Below, one piece after another: positions 31,391-42,635 of a DNA stretch of 64,000 nt. Source of the DNA: Antilocapra americana. Its lineage: Eukaryota; Chordata; Mammalia; Artiodactyla; Antilocapridae. Every line of letters begins with the position of its first letter. Within the stretch, counting starts at the first letter, position 1. The translations under genes and the position numbers were made by a program. The stretch covers positions 39,302,588-39,366,587 of the forward strand of contig ML660201.1 of the NCBI GenBank assembly GCA_007570785.1, given 5' to 3'. The notes under the pieces were generated by a model. The model searched no databases. It had not been told where the DNA came from and saw only the letters and a list, made by a program, of their open reading frames with translations.

Positions 31391-31547
31391 CTTGACCATG
31401 CTGAGCCACATGTCCTTGTGGGCTGAGAACCCATGGAGCATGAGGATGGAAGGTTTGTGGCCAGGCCTGCCGCGGAAGGAGTAGCAGAACTGATAGTCTT
31501 CGTGGCGCACATAGCGAACCTGCATGCCCAGCGTCCTCCGCCAGTAC
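31391..31547 (-). CDS. ABHD6: ABHD6 coding exon 2 (oxyanion loop)
   Basis: A 157-nt exon. One nucleotide completes Trp40, then residues 41-92: YWRRTLGMQVRYVRHEDYQF, CYSFRGRPGHKPSILMLHGF, SAHKDMWLSMVK. The HGF-SAHKD stretch at 78-85 carries the conserved HG oxyanion-hole motif. Acceptor gtccccag, donor AAG|GTGGGA. The cytosolic domain begins here. Confidence 0.97.
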
Positions 31548-32434
31548 CTGGGGACGGAAAATACAAGCAAAATCAAGTCAGTGAGCGCCAGAGAAGCAGC
31601 TTCAGGAGACTTTCCAGTAAGAGCAATGATTCTCCCAGCCCTCGTCCTTCACACAGTCACCCTCAAGGACCACTAAGTCAGGCCATTCCAGAAAGTACCT
31701 AACGTGAATACTCTGGTATAAATATTCCTAAGCACGCTATCAGGAAGGGAAAAGGGGACGTTTTCTCAAGAAGCATGACACACAATAACTCTCTGTTAAT
31801 ACATATTTCTATTAGCTTGAATCGCAGGGCAAAGAAAGCTGTGGGGCCTCACGGGCGTGTGCCTTGCTCAGCTGAGTTTCAGGAGGATTCAAAACAGCTG
31901 GTGGTAAGGCTGGGAAGGACTCTGAAGGGGCGAAGACAATGGTTGTCTCCCCTTGGGGCGAGCTGGCTGGTAGCTCCTGGTGGGCCGTGTTCATTGACAC
32001 CTGAAATCTGGGTCGAGCAGCCATGGACTCAAGGGCCTGAGCGCCGCAGGGTGCAGTGCAGCAGACCTGGAAGACCTTACCACAGAGGTATGTTAACCGG
32101 TAGGAAATGCACCAAAAGACTTAGAGGTAAAGAGTGTTCCCTCTTGTCACCTGCTACTTGCTATTTGTGGAGATGAGGAATCAGACTCTGTCGTCAAGGC
32201 TGCCGCTGCTGGTGAAGGGGTTACTCCACGCCCACACATCCCTATATGGGAGGGAGGACAACTGGAGACTGACCGGCAGATGTCTGAACTCCTGGCTGTC
32301 TCAGGACACCACACACCTCACAGCCGTCGCCTTGAGTGATTCCAGTGACTGCCTCTCTGTGAGAAACACATTTGCCTATTGGTGATTCTATCTAGCTGGA
32401 AGTTTAATTAGTCTTTCAACCAACAAAATCTCTG

Positions 32435-33345
32435 CATTTGAGTCTTAGCCTTATTTATTCATTTATTCTTGGGAATTTGTTTTCATTGGGACCCAGGGGG
32501 TGGGTTGTGAACCATCTCCATGGGCCTGACCTGTCATGAAACATCCAGTCTAGTCTTCCTGGGACAGCTTTTAATAACTTTTTCGTCCCTTGGAGCTGAT
32601 GCTCTTGCTGGCAGCAGCCTCTTCAGGTCCACTGGTTACAGTTCCTCCCTGGAGGAGAATCTCCCCCTTTTTCTTGGGGTCACTCTTGGCTCCTGACTCT
32701 TCAGGGTCACTAACTGGTTCCTCTATTGGAAAGATCTCTTCCTCGGGGAAGACTTCCACCACAAGCTGTTTTCTTCAAGATCACCACTAACCAGCTCCTC
32801 TTTGGAAGAGGATTTTTTTTCTTGGATTTGGAGAAAGACACTGATGTATCTTCCATTCTGTTCTCCCAATGGGCCTCCTGAGGCTTCCACTTTCTTCTTT
32901 TTCGGTCTTGCATTCATCTCCTGGCCACTCTCCTGAGCACTGCTGCAGCTTTCTGAAGACGCAAGAGGAATTGCAACCAGCCTTTCTTTTTCTTCTTCAA
33001 GCATTTCTTCTCCTGTTTCTCCAGCTTCCAGTAATCTCAGCATCAGCTTCCTCTGCCTGAACAATTCTCTCTATCACGACATCTAGATTCCTGCAGGGCA
33101 CCTCTTCAGTCTCACAGAAGGACAGCTGCTCCTCAACTTGCTCTGGAAGAGTCTCCACAAATATTGCTAAGGGTGCCGCAGAGAAGCAATCAGTTTATAA
33201 GGTGATACAGCATTTGTGTGCCAGGTATTGCGAGATGCAGCCTTTGCTCTTGATGGCTGCCTGGCCAACGAACGTGGAGTGGAAGACGAGGCCATATTTT
33301 GGGGTGTTATCCCTTGTTTTCAGGGCTCTAGAAACCTGGTCCCTT
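32435..33345 (-). pseudogene. Processed pseudogene of NOP56 (3' part)
   Basis: Intronless copy of the C-terminal half of the box C/D snoRNP protein NOP56. On the minus strand, readable peptide blocks in shifting frames include [57 protein letters not shown], the lysine-rich LEKQEKKCLKKKKK, then the KEEL/KKKK-repeat tail ending in LSQED and TAG at 32550. These follow the order of the NOP56 C-terminus. A stop before TDCFS (about 33195) and at least two frameshifts disable it. AATAAA-type text and A-rich remains follow near 32440-32465. The 5' part of the parent is missing. Confidence 0.85.
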
Positions 33346-34279
33346 TCCTGGGTCCAGGGAATCACTTACAGACCAGAACTGGCCAAACAGAGTCTTTCTC
33401 ATATTTAAGTGATACTGTGGTTTCAAAGAAGCTGATTGTTCTTTGAAAGCAATAAAATCCAATAAAAGAATTGAATTTTAATTGACAAAAAATTAAACCA
33501 CAAAAAACAGTGTGGATTTTAATTGTGATACAGAATTGATGGTAACACACATTTGATTTTGCAGAGACATTATTTCCACTATGGTACATAAGCTCAGTAA
33601 AAGTCATATGCCCTCCTCTGCCTTCCACTCCAAATATATTTTTCCTACAGACTGTGGGAGTGAGAACTTGTTTCTTAAGAATTATCTCATCTGTTCTCTG
33701 GTTTTACTCCTTACAACATATGGCAGTTGGTTGAAAGCTCAGCTTCTGTTGGTTACATAAGACTTGGCAGTGCTGGAGTTTGGCCTGAAAATGATTTCAA
33801 TATGAAATTACCATCTAAACAAATTGAACACTCTGCATGTAAGAATCCCTCCAAGATACAAGATAATGGATTCAATCACAGATTGACTTTGTGGTATACT
33901 TTGCACCAAAGAGGTAGCCAAGACACGCAATAGCAAATAGCCTAAGTGGATCAGCTCTAAACCCTTTTATAAAATAAAGGGAGAGGGAAAGGAAGATATA
34001 TATTTGTATTTACTTGTACTTGCATACAAAAAGTATGGGATGATATACAAGATGCTATTAAGATGAGTATCTGGAGCGGAAAGTAGGTAGGTGGAGAGGG
34101 AACAATGGTGGGAGGGAGACTTGTCATGTTCTTTTCAGCACTTCTTCAATGAATATATTGCCTACTTAACACATTAAAGACACAATAAGACTGGCTAGCT
34201 TAACAGCTCTCTTTATGACAGAACACGCACATTTCAAAGCTCTAAGTCATGACGTGGAAACGTGAATCTGCTCACCCAT

Positions 34280-34500
34280 TTATATCCCAGCTCATTCATT
34301 TTTTGGCTATATGATCATGAAACTCAATTTCCTCATTTAAAATATGGAAAACTGTTGCATTCTACTGAGGATATGGTTAAGACGAAAAGAGATAATCCAA
34401 AAAAAAATTTTTTTTTAATGAGATAAGCCATTATAGTTTTGTTCAATGCCCAACACACAGGAAGGAGCCAATAAATGGCAGTTTCAGTATTTATATATAA
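34280..34500 (+). mobile_element. MIR-like fragment
   Basis: cagctcattcattttttggc, catgaaactcaatttcctca, then a tail ccaacacacaggaaggagcc resembling the MIR pattern. Confidence 0.5.
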
Positions 34501-34554
34501 AAAAGATTGTGTCCTTCAAATATATCATTTGCTGAAATTCAAGGGAAAAATGTG

Positions 34555-35570
34555 GAAGATTTAATAACATATATGACAGCCATATAAGTGGAATCATACA
34601 ATATCTGTTCTTTGGTGACTGGATTATTTCACTTAGCATAATGCTTCCAAGCTCATCCATTTTCTACATTACATCAGAATTTTTTTCCTTTGTAGGGTTG
34701 AATAACACCCCACTATATGTATATACAACATTTTGTTTATCGTTCATCAGTTGATGGACATTTGGATTATTTCCACTCTGTTGGCAATTATGAATAACAC
34801 TGCTATGTACACTGGTAAATATGGATCTGTTTGAGTCCTTGCTTTCAATACTTTGATGTATATACCCAGAAGTACAATAGTTGGACCATACAGTAATTCT
34901 GATGGTGCTCCCCCAGTGGCTCAGTGGTATAGGAGAATCTGCCTGCAAGCCAGGAGATGCAGGTTTGATACCTGGGTTGGGAAGATCTAGAGGAGGAGAC
35001 AGCAACCCCTTCCAGTATTCTTGCCTGGGAAATCCCAAGGACAGAGGAGCCCAGCGGGCTGCAGTCCATGAGGCCGCAAACAACTGGACATGACTGAGTG
35101 CGCACGCACGGGCACACACACGCACACAGTGTGACTCTGTGTGAACCGTTCTGAGGAACCCCTAAACCTCTGCATGGTAGTCATGCCACTTTACATTTCT
35201 ACCAGCAAAGCACAAGGGTTCCAACTTCTCTACATTCTCACCAAAGCTTGCTATTTTTCACTTTTTTTTAAATAATACCTATCCTAATGTGTGTGTAATA
35301 TATCACTGAGGTTTTGATTTGCATGTTCCCTAATAATAAGGATGTTGAATATTCATTTCTTTTATATAGATAGTTTATATACCATAAAATTCACCTTTTT
35401 AAATGGTAAAACTGATGTGTTTTTAGTGTTCACAAAGTTATACAACCATCACCACTAATCCTGGAACATTCCATCAAAAAGAAACTCAACTACCCACTTA
35501 AAAAGCAGTTAAAATGGTAAATTTTGTATTGTGTATATTTTACCACAATAAAAAAAGAAAAAGAAATCCA
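34555..35570 (+). mobile_element. Ancient L1 3' region interrupted by Bov-tA
   Basis: Left arm: agtggaatcatacaatatct, cagttgatggacatttggat, tatacccagaagtacaatag. Right arm from about 35125: ctaccagcaaagcacaaggg, aggttttgatttgcatgttc. Old L1 with no open frame. Confidence 0.7.
34906..35110 (+). mobile_element. Bov-tA SINE
   Basis: Plus-strand Bov-tA: ctcccccagtggctcagtgg, caggagatgcaggtttgata, ggaaatcccaaggacagagg, ending tggacatgactgagtgcgca, then a CA-rich tail. Confidence 0.92.
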
Positions 35571-36127
35571 TACCCACCATCACTCACTTCCCATTTCCCT
35601 CCCCTTGCACCTCCTGGCATCCCCTAGTTCACTTCAAGTCTCTATGGACTCTACACATTTTCTATAAATGGGTCTATTCAATATGTGTCCTTTTGAGTCT
35701 GATGTATTTTACTTAACATGTTTTCAAGTTCACCCATTATAGAATATATCAGTACTTCATTCCTTTTTTTTTCAGATTTTAAAAAGTGATTACAGGATAT
35801 TCTATTAAATGGTAGTAAGTGATACAGAATTCTATCATTTTCTGTTGACCCTTTATGATACAATAGTCTTAAGTGAATAACAGTTACATATCCACAATAG
35901 TAAAAGATGCTCACTTTTCACAATCAATAGCCAGACAAAAAATAAAAGATAATTACAGTTGCAAGCCATAATGGAAACATGATTAACCTAAATATATAAA
36001 ATAGTTGCATATAATTTGGGGGGTTAAGGAGAGTGATGTGTTAAGTAGAGTGCATATGTACACAGGTTTTCACCTGACCAGCCAGTCTACTACATCTTTT
36101 GGTTGGTGCATTTAATGCGTTTACATA

Positions 36128-36683
36128 TGAGTTTACTCCTTGGAAGGAAAGTTATGACCAACCTAAACAACGTATTAAAAAGCAGAGACATTACTTTGCC
36201 AACAAAAGTCTGTCTAGTCAAGGCTATGGTTTTTCCAGTGGTCATGTATGGATGTGAGAGTTGGACTATAAAGAAAGCTGAGCGCCAAAGAATTGATGCT
36301 TTTGAACTGTGGTGTTGGAGAAGACTCTTGAGAGTCCCTTGGACTGCAAGGAGATCCAACCTGTCCATCCTAAAGGAGATCACTCCTGGGTGTTCACTAG
36401 AAGGACTGATGTTGAAGCTGAAGCTCTAGTACTTTAGCCACCTGATGCGAAGAGCTGACTTATTTGAAAAGACCCTGATGCTGGAAAAGATTGAGGGCAG
36501 GAGGAGGAGGGGACAACAGAGGATGAGATGGTTGGATGGCATCACCGACTTGATGGACATGAGTTTGGGTAGGCTCCGGGAGTTGGTGATGTACAGGGAG
36601 GCCTGGCGTGCTGCAAAGAGGGTTGTAAAGGGTTTCAAAGAGTCTGACATGACTAAGTGACTGAACTGAACTGAACTGAACTG
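36128..36683 (+). mobile_element. BovB (RTE) LINE 3' end
   Basis: Encodes the C-terminal piece of the BovB reverse transcriptase, e.g. MVFPVVMYGCESWTIKKAER and FELWCWRRLLRVPWTARRSN, broken by a stop at 36427. The end is the BovB 3' UTR with gatggttggatggcatcacc and the terminal repeat ctgaactgaactgaactga. Confidence 0.93.
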
Positions 36684-37119
36684 ATAAGGTAATTATCAAT
36701 GTGTATGATTCTACTACCATTTTCTTAATTGTTCTGGGTTTATTTTGTGTAGGTCTTTTCCTTCTGTTTCCTGCCTAGAGAAGTTTCTTTAGCATTTTTT
36801 ATAAAGCTGGTTTGGTGGCATTGAATTCACTTAACTGTTGCTTTTCTGGGAAGTTTTTGATTTCTCAACAGAAACTCTACAAGCCAGAAGGGAATCACAT
36901 GATATATTTATAATGATCAAAGGGAAGAACATACAACCAAGAATACTCTACCCAGCAAGACTCTCTTTCATATTTGATGGAGAAATCAAAAGTATTTCAT
37001 TCCTTTTTAAGGCTAAATAATATTCCATTGTATGGATAGGTCACATTTGTTTATCCATTCATCTGCTGATGGACATCTGAGTTGTTTCTATCTCTCAGCT
37101 CTTAGGGATAATGCCACAA

Positions 37120-37170
37120 TGAACATATATATATATACCAGTTTTCCTGTGGATATATATATATATATTT
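37120..37170. repeat. (TA)n simple repeats
   Basis: Two (AT)n runs, catatatatatatacc and gatatatatatatatatt, 17 bp apart within the L1 fragment. Confidence 0.8.
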
Positions 37171-37379
37171 TATGTTCTCTTGGGTGTTCTCAATTCACCT
37201 AAAAGTAGAATTTCTGGGTCATATAGCAGGTTTTTTTTTTTACCTTTTTTAACCTTCTGAGCAATTCCCAGATTATATTCCAAAGTGCCTGTATCATTTC
37301 ACATTCCCAGTAGCAAAATATGAGGGACCCAATTTCTCCACATCCATCACTGTTGTTTTTTAGAGTAACTTTCCATGGA

Positions 37380-37596
37380 AAGTGAAAGTGAAAGTGAAGT
37401 CACTCAGTTGGGTCCGACTCTCTGCAACCCTGTGGACTGTGGCCCACCAGGCTTTCTGTCTATGGGATTCTCCAGGCAAGAATACTGGGGTGGGTTGCCA
37501 TTTCCTTCTCCAAGGGATCTTCCGGACCCAGAGATTGAACCCAGGTCTCCCGCATTGCAGGCACATGCTTTAACCTCTGAGCACCAGGGAAGCCCC
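37380..37596 (-). mobile_element. Bov-tA SINE with 13-bp target-site duplication
   Basis: Reverse-complement Bov-tA (gaagtcactcagttgggtcc to gagcaccagggaagcccc). Perfect direct repeat aactttccatgga at 37367-37379 and 37597-37609. Confidence 0.95.
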
Positions 37597-37609
37597 AACT
37601 TTCCATGGA

Positions 37610-37920
37610 CATATAAAGAATATAGAAAGGCATACATATTATAAGTGTATAGCCTGACAAATCTGCACAAAGTGAATGAGCCCACCATCTGCCCCCAGGT
37701 CAGGGTCTAGACTACGACCAGCATCACGGACGCTTTACCACCTGAAGGTGGCCACTAGCTCACCTTCAAACAAGAGCGTTTTACATGCTATAGGACTTTA
37801 TCATACAGTAAGTTCTCATTTGTATTTGTCTACTTCCACTTGATATTATGTTTGCAAGGATCATTCATGTTGTAAAATATACCACTATTTCTTTCCTTAC
37901 GGTAAATGGTATCAGTAAAA
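37610..37920 (+). mobile_element. Old L1-type continuation
   Basis: Text right of the SINE (tgtatagcctgacaaatctg, cttccacttgatattatgtt) fits old L1 3'-region sequence. Tentative. Confidence 0.35.
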
Positions 37921-38084
37921 GACTTTAAATGTTCTGTTTGTTTGTTGCTATGAAATAAGAAAAAAACTAATTTTTTTTTTAAATACATTACCATGTTGAC
38001 TAATGCAAAGTTTTGGACTTTTTTTATCTCAAGCCAAGATTCCTGAACTATCTTTGTTTATTTATTCATTCTTAAATTTCTTTA

Positions 38085-38200
38085 TTTTTAATTCCACTGT
38101 GTAGCATGTGGAATTTTAGTTCCCGGACCAGGGATCGAACCCATGTCCTCTGCAGTGGAAGCACAGAGTCTTAACCACTGCACTGCCAGGGAAGTCCCTG
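38085..38200 (-). mobile_element. CHR-type SINE
   Basis: tttttaattccactgtgtag, ccggaccagggatcgaaccc, ending ccactgcactgccagggaag. Confidence 0.88.
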
Positions 38201-38449
38201 TTAACTTATCTTGTATTTAGCAATTTTGCCAAATTCACTTTTTAATTCTAATAAATAATCTATAGATATCATTATTATTATTATTTTAGACTTTTTATGT
38301 ACACAATCAAACCATCTGAAACATCAGTTTATTTTTTTTTCTAATTCTTATCTGCTTCTTTCTTATGAATATGATTTCTTGATTGCACAACTGAGTTTCT
38401 TAGGAAAACAAAAATCTTTTAAAATGTCAGTTTTTTTCATCCCATGAAC

Positions 38450-38820
38450 AGTGTTGACAGTTTATACAGTGAAAACCAGAGTGGCTCCTGATGTCACCCA
38501 CAGTGGCGACGGCATCCTCAGCGTGGCTCTCTGTGGACTCTCTCGGCCAAGCACGTGGTGCCTCCTGCAGGAGCAGCCACAGTTCCCATCGCTGTGGGAC
38601 TGTGCTGCCACACTCCAGGGACACTCAGACCCAGAGAGAGCTGCTGCCAAGACTGGCTGTGGCCCACAGGGGACACTGCTGCTGAGCCCTGAGGAGCTCA
38701 GGAGACCCAAAGGGAGTCTGGGGACAGAGGGGACTACAGGCGGAAGCACCCTGAGAGGCCCTCCTCACACCCGCACGCTCACTCCGCAGGGAGGCTCGGG
38801 TCTTTGGGATGCCCAGCTAC
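38450..38820. other. Unidentified GC-rich stretch in intron 2
   Basis: About 370 bp much richer in G+C than the flanks, with a 133-codon plus-strand open frame (38451-38852) that runs into the next SINE. No protein family or repeat recognised. Most simply an old GC-rich repeat or a chance open frame. Confidence 0.35.
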
Positions 38821-38825
38821 CTCTG

Positions 38826-39050
38826 CGGGCTCCTCTGGTGGCTCAGCGGTAAAGAACCCACCTGCAATGCAGGAGCCACAGGAGACGTGGGTTCGATCCT
38901 TGAGTGGGGAAGATCCCCTGGAGGAGGGCATGGCAACTCACTCAAGTATTCTCTCCTGGAGAATCCCAGAGACAGAGGAGCCTGGTGGGCTACAGTCCAG
39001 GGGGTCACAAAGAGTTGGACATGACTGAGCGACGAAGCAGCAGCAACAGC
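38826..39050 (+). mobile_element. Bov-tA SINE
   Basis: ctcctctggtggctcagcgg, caatgcaggagccacaggag, ending gacatgactgagcgacgaag with a (CAG)n-like tail (cagcagcaacagcag). Confidence 0.92.
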
Positions 39051-39595
39051 AGTTACCCGTGCTGCCCACTGTTTCTGTTCATGACACAATCCTGAAAATT
39101 AACTAGACTAAGCCAGGTCTGCAGGGAGAACCTACAGGTGGTCATCACAGGCAGTGGAGTGACTGAAGGCCTTTGGAGGAGTAGCTGGTTAAAGGACATG
39201 GGGACTGAGGTAAAGCTGCTCATCCTATGACAACCACTGTGTCAGCATCACTCGCGGTGAGTTGATTTGAAGGAAACAGGCTGTGCATCTCGGTGGGGTG
39301 GGGGAAGCTGCTCACAGGAATTTGGGCAGCTCTCTGCAGTGGCTCTCTACAGATTCTAACATTCTAATCACAACCCCCATGTCACAGCGCTCCCCAGCAT
39401 AATCCGCAAGGATTTCCAGAATTTTCATCCTTCACAGCCAATTGGGGTTTCTTCTTGGCCTGTGTGGCCGAGTTCATGAAATAAAGAGCATTGTGCTCAC
39501 CCTCCAGCTACAGCTCTGAGTGGAGTGACAGGCAGGGGCGAGCTTTACAGTCACATGCGTCTATGGGGTCAAATAAAAGGCTGAGTGTTTTCTGT

Positions 39596-39800
39596 GGGGC
39601 CTCTCTGGATTTCAGTGGTATTGTTTGTTAATAGAATCTGCCTGCAAGGTAGGAGATCTGGGTTTGATCTTTGGGTTGGGAAGATCCCCTGGAGAAGGGA
39701 AAGGCTACCCACTCCAGTATTCTGGCCTGGAGAATTCCATGGACTGTATAGTCCATGGGGCTGCAAAGAGTCGAACACGACTGAGTGACTTTCACTTCAC
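39596..39800 (+). mobile_element. Bov-tA SINE
   Basis: gggcctctctggatttcagt, aaggtaggagatctgggttt, ending cgaacacgactgagtgactt. Confidence 0.88.
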
Positions 39801-39829
39801 TGAACTTCACTTGTTAATAAAAGTGAATT

Positions 39830-40200
39830 CTTTGCAATGAGGCATTCTTCATAATAGCCAAAAAGTGGAAACAACACAAATGTCCATTTGGATGAATCAC
39901 ATGTGGTACAGAACATACCAGATACATGGGTGAGCCTTGAAAAGTGCAAGAAGCCAGACACAAAAATGTCCCCAACAGAAAAATCCAAAAAGACAGATCA
40001 CTAGTTGCCAAGGGATGAAGAGAGAAAACAGGAAGTACCTGTTAACAGGTATGGGGGTTCTTTTGAGGGGAGATGGGAATGTTCTCAATTAGATGGTGGC
40101 AATTTACAATACTATGAATATATTAAAACCAATTAAATATATGCTTTAAAATGGTGAAGTATAAATCACATGAGTTTTAACTCAAAAAAGTCAATTATTT
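39830..40200 (+). mobile_element. Ancient L1 3'-region fragment
   Basis: cataatagccaaaaagtgga, cacaaatgtccatttggatg, gaagccagacacaaaaatgt, ttttaaaatggtgaag-like end. Confidence 0.65.
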
Positions 40201-41725
40201 GCAATGACATTATTTTTCTTTTGAAAGATCAAGCATCAGAATTATTCTAACAATCTGAAAGCTTTCTCCATGATGGCCTGAGGAACTTGGGGGCGGGGGG
40301 CTGTGCAGCACAGGGCTGGTTTCCATGTGTGGTCGGTGTCAACAGCCTTTGGGTGGAATAATCACACCTCTGTTTGCAGCCACATCCACGGTTATGGGAC
40401 ACATCGTGGAGCTGCGCCCTCTGCTTCACTTTTATTTAAGAAACATGGAATATGCGCGTGTAGGTCCACAGTGCCTCTGCAGGACTGAGGGGGCACACCA
40501 CCCTGGTCTCTCCAGGGGTCCCACAGGCGTCCTGTAGCACAGCAGGAGTGCTAGAGTGCTGCAAGGGCAATGGCCTCTAAGCAGCCTGAGGCTTAGCTTC
40601 ATCAACGCAGAGGTGGGTCTTGGGTGACCCACTAAAGGGGTCATCACCTCCCCACAGAGGGAGTGAAAAGATGAAAGCTCCCTTCTGTTCAATTAGCTTC
40701 TTTTCAAGGATCAGAGCCTGGCTGGCAGGCGGAAAATTCCACGCTCTAATGAAACAAAAGGGAGCCAGAAGGGAGAGCGGATAAAGGGCACAAGCAGGGT
40801 TTCCCTGCATTCTTCCTTGGGGTCTCAGAAGGTGGTCCAATGTTCCAGAAGCCCTGGTTAAATCTCAGTGCATTTCCCTATGGCACAGAGAGGAACCAGG
40901 TCGATTTTAGTACTTCCGTCATCATGGGATGAATTCATGGGTGTGTGAGGCGACTTTTTCTGGTAAATGGACTGTGGCATCAAAAGTTATTGAAGCACAT
41001 CATGAGAAAGTCTCTCTCTTTTCAACCATAAACCTGCTTTCATCAAAGGAGAAAAGCTCTGAAACTCTCATACCTCTCAGTTTTTGTAACAAAGAGAAAG
41101 GAGTCAGTCCTTGGCAGGCAATAGTATCTAGGCTAGAATTCATGAACAGAGTGTAAAGACTGTGCTCATTTTTACTTTTTATATTAGTTTATTGTTTGTG
41201 GCAAGGATGGCAGCTTTCCACTAAAGGTAGTGATTTGTATGTCACTCAGAAATTAATGTAAGATTTTTTTTAAGTCATTCACTCTAAAGAAAACACAAAA
41301 GAAAAGTAGAGGTGGTGTGCAAATAGGGCAAGAAGCATTAAAATGATTTAAGAACGACAGAAATTTTGGAAACTTGTTTTCCTGTCACTTTACTAATGAA
41401 CACTTTTAGAACAAATCAAAAAACATTCTGTCCTACCTATGCCATGTCCATGATCCTGGTGTTTCTAACTCATTTTTCAATGATTATCACTGTACCTGTC
41501 AAAACATCACTGGATCAGAATCCAATGATCAAGAAAAACCAAGTGCATTCCTATGGATGCACACAGAATCAGTGACTTTGGGAGAGAGCGTGGCCTCCTG
41601 ACCAAAGACACCATTGGAAACCTGGAAGAATTTACCTGGTGAGAAGCTAGCAGTACAATTCTTCAGGAATATTCCCAACATTCCAAAAAGGACATCTTTC
41701 AACTTTTCTGTAAGTCTGCAATGAG
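40200..41725. other. Unrecognised intronic sequence
   Basis: About 1.5 kb of intron 2 in which I see no gene, no clear repeat and no RNA. Short open frames only. Confidence 0.6.
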
Positions 41726-41938
41726 TGCTCAGTCAGTCAGTCATGTCTGACTCTCTGCGACCCCATGGACTGTAGCCCGTCAGGCTCTGTCCATGGAATT
41801 TTCCAGGCAAGAATACTGGAGTAGGTTGCCATTTTCTCCTGCAGGGGATCTTTCCAACCCAGGGATCAAGCCCACGTCTCTTATGTCTCCTGCACTGGCG
41901 GGCAGGGTCCTTACCACTAGGGCACCTGGGAAGCCCCC
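41725..41938 (-). mobile_element. Bov-tA SINE
   Basis: tgctcagtcagtcagtcatg, ccatggaattttccaggcaa, ending agggcacctgggaagccccc. It lies 107 bp from the ABHD6 first coding exon. Confidence 0.92.
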
Positions 41939-42045
41939 ACGTCCGGAATATTTCATGATAAATGTCAAAAAGCCACAAACAAAAAGCAAAGAAGACGGCA
42001 CGATCCTGATACCCTCGAAAATTCTGAATTGTAAAATGAACTTAC

Positions 42046-42164
42046 CAGTAATAGATTCTTATCAGGGCTGAGGGCCACAGGAGAAATGAGGCTACGAATG
42101 CCAGGATCGGAAGGACCAGTGTCCCGCCAGCGATCACAAACGTGTTAACCACATCAAGGCCCAT
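42046..42164 (-). CDS. ABHD6: ABHD6 coding exon 1 (start codon, membrane anchor); monoacylglycerol lipase ABHD6
   Basis: ATG at 42164, residues 1-39 plus two nucleotides of Trp40: MGLDVVNTFVIAGGTLVLPI, LAFVASFLLWPSALIRIYY. ABHD6 is a single-pass membrane serine hydrolase of the endoplasmic reticulum, lysosome and plasma-membrane inner face; it hydrolyses 2-arachidonoylglycerol and other monoacylglycerols and lysophospholipids (established for mouse and human). Residues about 9-29 form the hydrophobic anchor; the catalytic triad Ser148, Asp278, His306 lies in later exons. All eight exons join to 337 residues, the human length, with donors and acceptors intact. The donor here is TG|GTAAGT. Differences from the human protein include Asp2Gly and Met8Thr. 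The start is the only ATG in this short exon that opens the family frame. Confidence 0.97.
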
Positions 42165-42198
42165 CCTGCTCTTTAGGGCTGGCTTATACCTAAAGGGG
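42165..42198 (-). other. ABHD6: ABHD6 5' UTR part of first coding exon
   Basis: A 34-nt leader bounded by the acceptor ctcttttcag (AG at 42199-42200). A second acceptor, cctttag at 42189, would make it 10 nt shorter. No upstream ATG. Confidence 0.75.
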
Positions 42199-42394
42199 CT
42201 GAAAAGAGAGAGAACGCTGAAACTCTGTCTTAGGAGGCGAGGTGCAGAAGCAAAGTGGAAGTGAGAAGCGAACGACCCAGAATGAAGAGAAGGATCAGGA
42301 GGAAAAAAGTGTAGGTAGCAAGGAATCCTTAAGATGATCCTGGATTTTTTTTAAAGCTATAAAGGAAATTTTAAAAACAACTGGGGAAATTTGT

Positions 42395-42435
42395 TATTAG
42401 ACAATATTACTGGTTATTAGACAATATTATTAGAT
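42395..42435. repeat. Short tandem duplication in old L1-like text
   Basis: ttattagacaatatta occurs twice within about 40 bp (tgttattagacaatattact / ggttattagacaatattatt). Confidence 0.8.
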
Positions 42436-42582
42436 CAGTGCCTGAGGTGATGAAACTGTGGTTATGTTTATATGTAAGAAAACATCCTTGTTCATAGCAT
42501 TTGTTAAAGTGAATACTAAGGGATAAAATATAGTAATATTTGCTAGTCACTTTTAAAAGTTGAGGAAGAAAAAAATGTATAT

Positions 42583-42595
42583 ATGTGTTTGTGCA

Positions 42596-42629
<34 letters not shown>

Positions 42630-42635
42630 TGTAAG
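42583..42635. repeat. (GT)n microsatellite
   Basis: gtgtttgtgcatgtgtgtgt running into a pure GT block, then gtatgtgtgtgtaag. Confidence 0.92.

Larger units (their letters stand above)
35640..37370 (+). mobile_element. Nested L1 - L1 - BovB insertion complex
   Basis: An old L1 reads into agtacttcattccttttt at 35751-35768 and resumes from agtatttcattccttttt at 36991-37008: an 18-bp target-site duplication with one mismatch. The 1.2 kb between contains minus-oriented ruminant L1 text (ttttggttggtgcatttaat; tgttctgggtttattttgtg), itself split by BovB at about 36128-36683, and then a plus-oriented L1 piece from about 36866 (aacagaaactctacaagcca), i.e. an inversion junction. Confidence 0.75.
31548..42045 (-). 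other. ABHD6 intron 2
   Basis: A 10.5-kb phase-2 intron. Contains the NOP56 processed pseudogene, nested L1/BovB insertions at 34.5-37.9 kb, five Bov-tA SINEs, one CHR SINE and an unexplained GC-rich stretch near 38.5-38.8 kb. Confidence 0.85.

Noticed and set aside
32571..33064. Acidic/lysine-rich minus-strand frames as a novel nuclear protein
   Set aside because: Order of motifs across frames matches the NOP56 C-terminus with frameshifts, so it is a processed pseudogene.
36103..36660. Reverse-transcriptase-like frames as a possible host gene
   Set aside because: They are the stop-broken 3' end of the BovB LINE, present in thousands of copies.
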